Below are positions 33,528 to 35,144 of a stretch of DNA of 35,144 nt, one piece after another. A program made the translations under genes and the position numbers. Numbering within the stretch: the first letter of the stretch is position 1; each line of letters begins with the position of its first letter. The notes under the pieces are model-generated. The model saw only the letters and a list, made by a program, of their open reading frames with translations. It was not told the origin of the DNA and did not search any database. Where the stretch lies: contig JAJDUQ010000322.1 of assembly GCA_022826505.1 (NCBI GenBank), positions 1-35,144 on the forward strand. The letters run 5' to 3'. The DNA is from Gammaproteobacteria bacterium. Its GTDB lineage: Bacteria > Pseudomonadota > Gammaproteobacteria > HK1.

Positions 33528-34475
33528 ATGACGACGGCTTTCGACATCCATCCCGACATGGCCGACGTCATCGCGGCCAAGCAGGCGATCGCTCAATCGA
33601 CCGATCCCGAGGAGATGCGCGCCGCCTGGCTCGACTACGAAGCGAGACTGGGACGTGATCGCCCCAGTGGGATGGTGGTGGAGGACACCGCCATCCCACG
33701 CCCGGTGCCGGACGGCGGAGAGATTGCAATACGCATCTACCGCCCGAAGGGCGTACGAACGCCCAGTCCCTGCGTCGTGTATCTGCACGGCGGCGCGTTC
33801 GTCAAGGGAAGCCTCGACACCTGCGACACCATTGCATGGGGCGTCGCCGCCGAGGTCGGCGTGGTAGTGGTGAGCGTGGACTACCGGCTCGCTCCGCAGC
33901 ATCCGTTTCCGGCCGGGCCGGAGGACTGCTACGCGGTCGTGAGCCACCTCGCCAAACACGGTGAGCGATTCGGGGTGCAGGGCAATCGACTTGCGCTGTG
34001 GGGAGACAGTGCCGGCGGCAACATGGCGGCGGCGACCTGTCTCATGGCGCGCGACCGCGGCGGCCCGGACATCGTCGCGCAGGCGCTCAACTACCCCTGT
34101 CTCACCGACGAGCTGACCTCCGACTCCTATCGGCGCCATGCGGAGTCGCCCGGACTTCGCACCGTCAACATGGACTGGGGCTGGAGTCACTACCTCGGGG
34201 ACCGAAGACCGACGGACGATCCCTACGCGGCGCCGCTGAAGGCCGGGGATCTGTCCCGTCTCCCCCCGGCCCACGTCCACTACGCCGAGATCGACCCGCT
34301 TGCGGACGACGCCGTTCAGTACGCCGAACGGCTCGTGGCCGCGGGCAACGACGTCGTGGCACGCTGTGCGCGGCGCATGATTCACGGATTCGTGCGCGCG
34401 CGGTTCTCCGGGCCGGACGCCGCCGCCGAGTTCGCCCAGCCATGCGGATTTCTGCGTGAAAGGCTCGACCCCTGA
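33528..34475 (+). CDS. Alpha/beta hydrolase (HSL-type esterase/lipase)
   Basis: A 315-residue cytoplasmic hydrolase of the hormone-sensitive-lipase group. The oxyanion-hole motif H87-G-G89-A, the nucleophile elbow G159-D-S161-A-G-G and the acid/base pair D256 and H286 (EIDPLADDA, MIHGF) make a complete catalytic triad. ATG 33528 has GGAGA 6 nt upstream; TTG 33501, overlapping the binding-protein stop, is an alternative that adds nine residues. An N-terminal cap helix (ADVIAAKQAIAQSTDPEEMRA) precedes the fold. The gene follows the solute-binding protein by 23 nt and probably hydrolyses an ester or amide in the imported compound together with the luciferase-like and amidohydrolase enzymes. Confidence 0.94.
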   Translation: MTTAFDIHPDMADVIAAKQAIAQSTDPEEMRAAWLDYEARLGRDRPSGMVVEDTAIPRPVPDGGEIAIRIYRPKGVRTPSPCVVYLHGGAFVKGSLDTCDTIAWGVAAEVGVVVVSVDYRLAPQHPFPAGPEDCYAVVSHLAKHGERFGVQGNRLALWGDSAGGNMAAATCLMARDRGGPDIVAQALNYPCLTDELTSDSYRRHAESPGLRTVNMDWGWSHYLGDRRPTDDPYAAPLKAGDLSRLPPAHVHYAEIDPLADDAVQYAERLVAAGNDVVARCARRMIHGFVRARFSGPDAAAEFAQPCGFLRERLDP

Positions 34476-34616
34476 CCACGGCCGACTCACGCCCCGCCTC
34501 ATCGTCACGGGGACGAGCCGGAGGTGCGAATGCGGAGCACCGTTGATGATGTTCTGCGGCCGCCATTCGCCTCCCTGGACGATTCCTGCCAGCACCTACG
34601 CCAAGGAAGCACCATC

Positions 34617-35105
34617 GTGAACCTCTACTCGCGATCGCTGTTCTCATTTCTTTCTGTTGGATTCGTACCTTGCCTGAACGCAAGATATGCCTCCGCGTTG
34701 GCGATCATTCTCTTTCTTGCAACCGGAAGCGCCGCCAGCCATCAAGCCCTCGCCACATCAGAAGTCGGATTGCAGGGCCTGCTTCTCGAAATCGAGAGAA
34801 GGGGAATCGAGGCGGACTTTGAGATCGAGAAAGTCCCCAATCGGAGCGCCGACGAAGTCGACCGCATCATGGGCGTCCTGGACAAGATCATGGCCAAGGA
34901 GGTTCCGCGTATTTTCGAAGAACATTACCGGGAAGTCGAAAAATCCATCCAGAATATTTTTCTACCAGAGAATATCAGCACCGGCAAAGTCTGGTGGGAA
35001 AGCACTAACCCATCTTTACCCAATTGTGGGTCGCGATGGGTCGGATCAGCCCGAAATTCGCTGATTTTGGCATATAACCGATTGATTCTTGGTCGAGATG
35101 GCTGA
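34617..35105 (+). CDS. Hypothetical secreted or membrane-anchored protein
   Basis: No family is recognised. GTG 34617 is chosen because AAGGAAG lies about 7 nt upstream; the frame is open further back. The 162 residues begin with two hydrophobic segments (LFSFLSVGFVPCL and ASALAIILFLATGSA), so it may be a signal peptide with a long n-region or a hairpin anchor. A helical, charged domain follows (LLLEIERRGIEADFEIEKV, DRIMGVLDKIMAKEVPRIFEEHYREVEK). The last 35 residues (NCGSRWVGSARNSLILAYNR) look unrelated to the helical part and are encoded by DNA containing nested inverted repeats. Base composition is more AT-rich than the upstream genes, suggesting later acquisition. Confidence 0.6.
   Translation: MNLYSRSLFSFLSVGFVPCLNARYASALAIILFLATGSAASHQALATSEVGLQGLLLEIERRGIEADFEIEKVPNRSADEVDRIMGVLDKIMAKEVPRIFEEHYREVEKSIQNIFLPENISTGKVWWESTNPSLPNCGSRWVGSARNSLILAYNRLILGRDG
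35008..35041. repeat. Nested inverted repeat near the right edge
   Basis: An outer pair ACCCAT (35008-35013) / ATGGGT (35036-35041) encloses an inner perfect hairpin ACCCA (35018-35022) - ATTG - TGGGT (35027-35031). It lies inside the 3' part of the preceding frame. It could be an operator, a recombination site or a mobile-element border. The window ends 100 bp later in AT-rich DNA with no further gene. Confidence 0.4.
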
Positions 35106-35144
35106 TGTAGTGCCATAATATTGTCTATATGTGTTGCACCACAC

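Noticed and set aside
1-35144. CRISPR arrays, tRNA, rRNA, tmRNA and intact insertion sequences
   Set aside because: Looked for by repeat spacing, conserved cores and transposase motifs; none were seen.

Overview
The window looks like a chromosomal segment of a GC-rich Gram-negative bacterium, most likely a gammaproteobacterium or a close relative. The main reason is the housekeeping run leuS-lptE-holA-proA-nadD-rsfS-rlmH-maf on the plus strand (3764-12167). Apart from the proA insertion this is a familiar proteobacterial order, and LptE implies an LPS outer membrane. No tRNA, rRNA, CRISPR array or intact insertion sequence was found. The species cannot be named from sequence alone.

Layout. 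1-774 is a gene graveyard with a possible glutamine-synthetase-like N-terminus and a rhodanese-like C-terminus. 775-3518 holds an MFS exporter (minus strand) divergent from a [3Fe-4S] ferredoxin and a cytochrome P450, a likely electron carrier/oxygenase pair. 3764-12167 is the housekeeping block: leucyl-tRNA synthetase, LPS assembly lipoprotein, DNA polymerase III delta, proline biosynthesis, NAD biosynthesis, ribosome silencing, 23S rRNA methylation and nucleotide-pool cleaning. 12408-13388 is an aldo/keto reductase.

13600-19855 is a catabolic and uptake operon: luciferase-like flavin monooxygenase, amidohydrolase-2 family hydrolase, and a complete dipeptide/oligopeptide-type ABC transporter core (two permeases, two ATPases) without a solute-binding protein. 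The binding protein (31969-33504) and an HSL-type alpha/beta hydrolase (33528-34475) lie about 12 kb further on. The DNA in between (about 19924-31900) is accessory: an unrecognised 255-aa protein, a membrane-anchored protein overlapping a GIY-YIG nuclease-like gene, two small uncertain ORFs, an N-terminally truncated GNAT toxin, a complete Type I restriction-modification locus (hsdM, hsdS, hsdR with overlaps or 6-nt gaps) and a DUF3696-type AAA ATPase. The simplest reading is that a defence-type island entered an uptake operon between the transporter core and its binding protein.

At the right edge, 34617-35105 encodes an unrecognised secreted or membrane-anchored protein in noticeably more AT-rich DNA. 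The points most worth a second look are the split transporter operon, the TM/GIY-YIG gene pair, the NTGA-coupled short ORFs and duplicated initiation region in the transporter operon, the proA start region (strong Shine-Dalgarno before an ATC), and the lptE start that overlaps a dispersed-repeat remnant.
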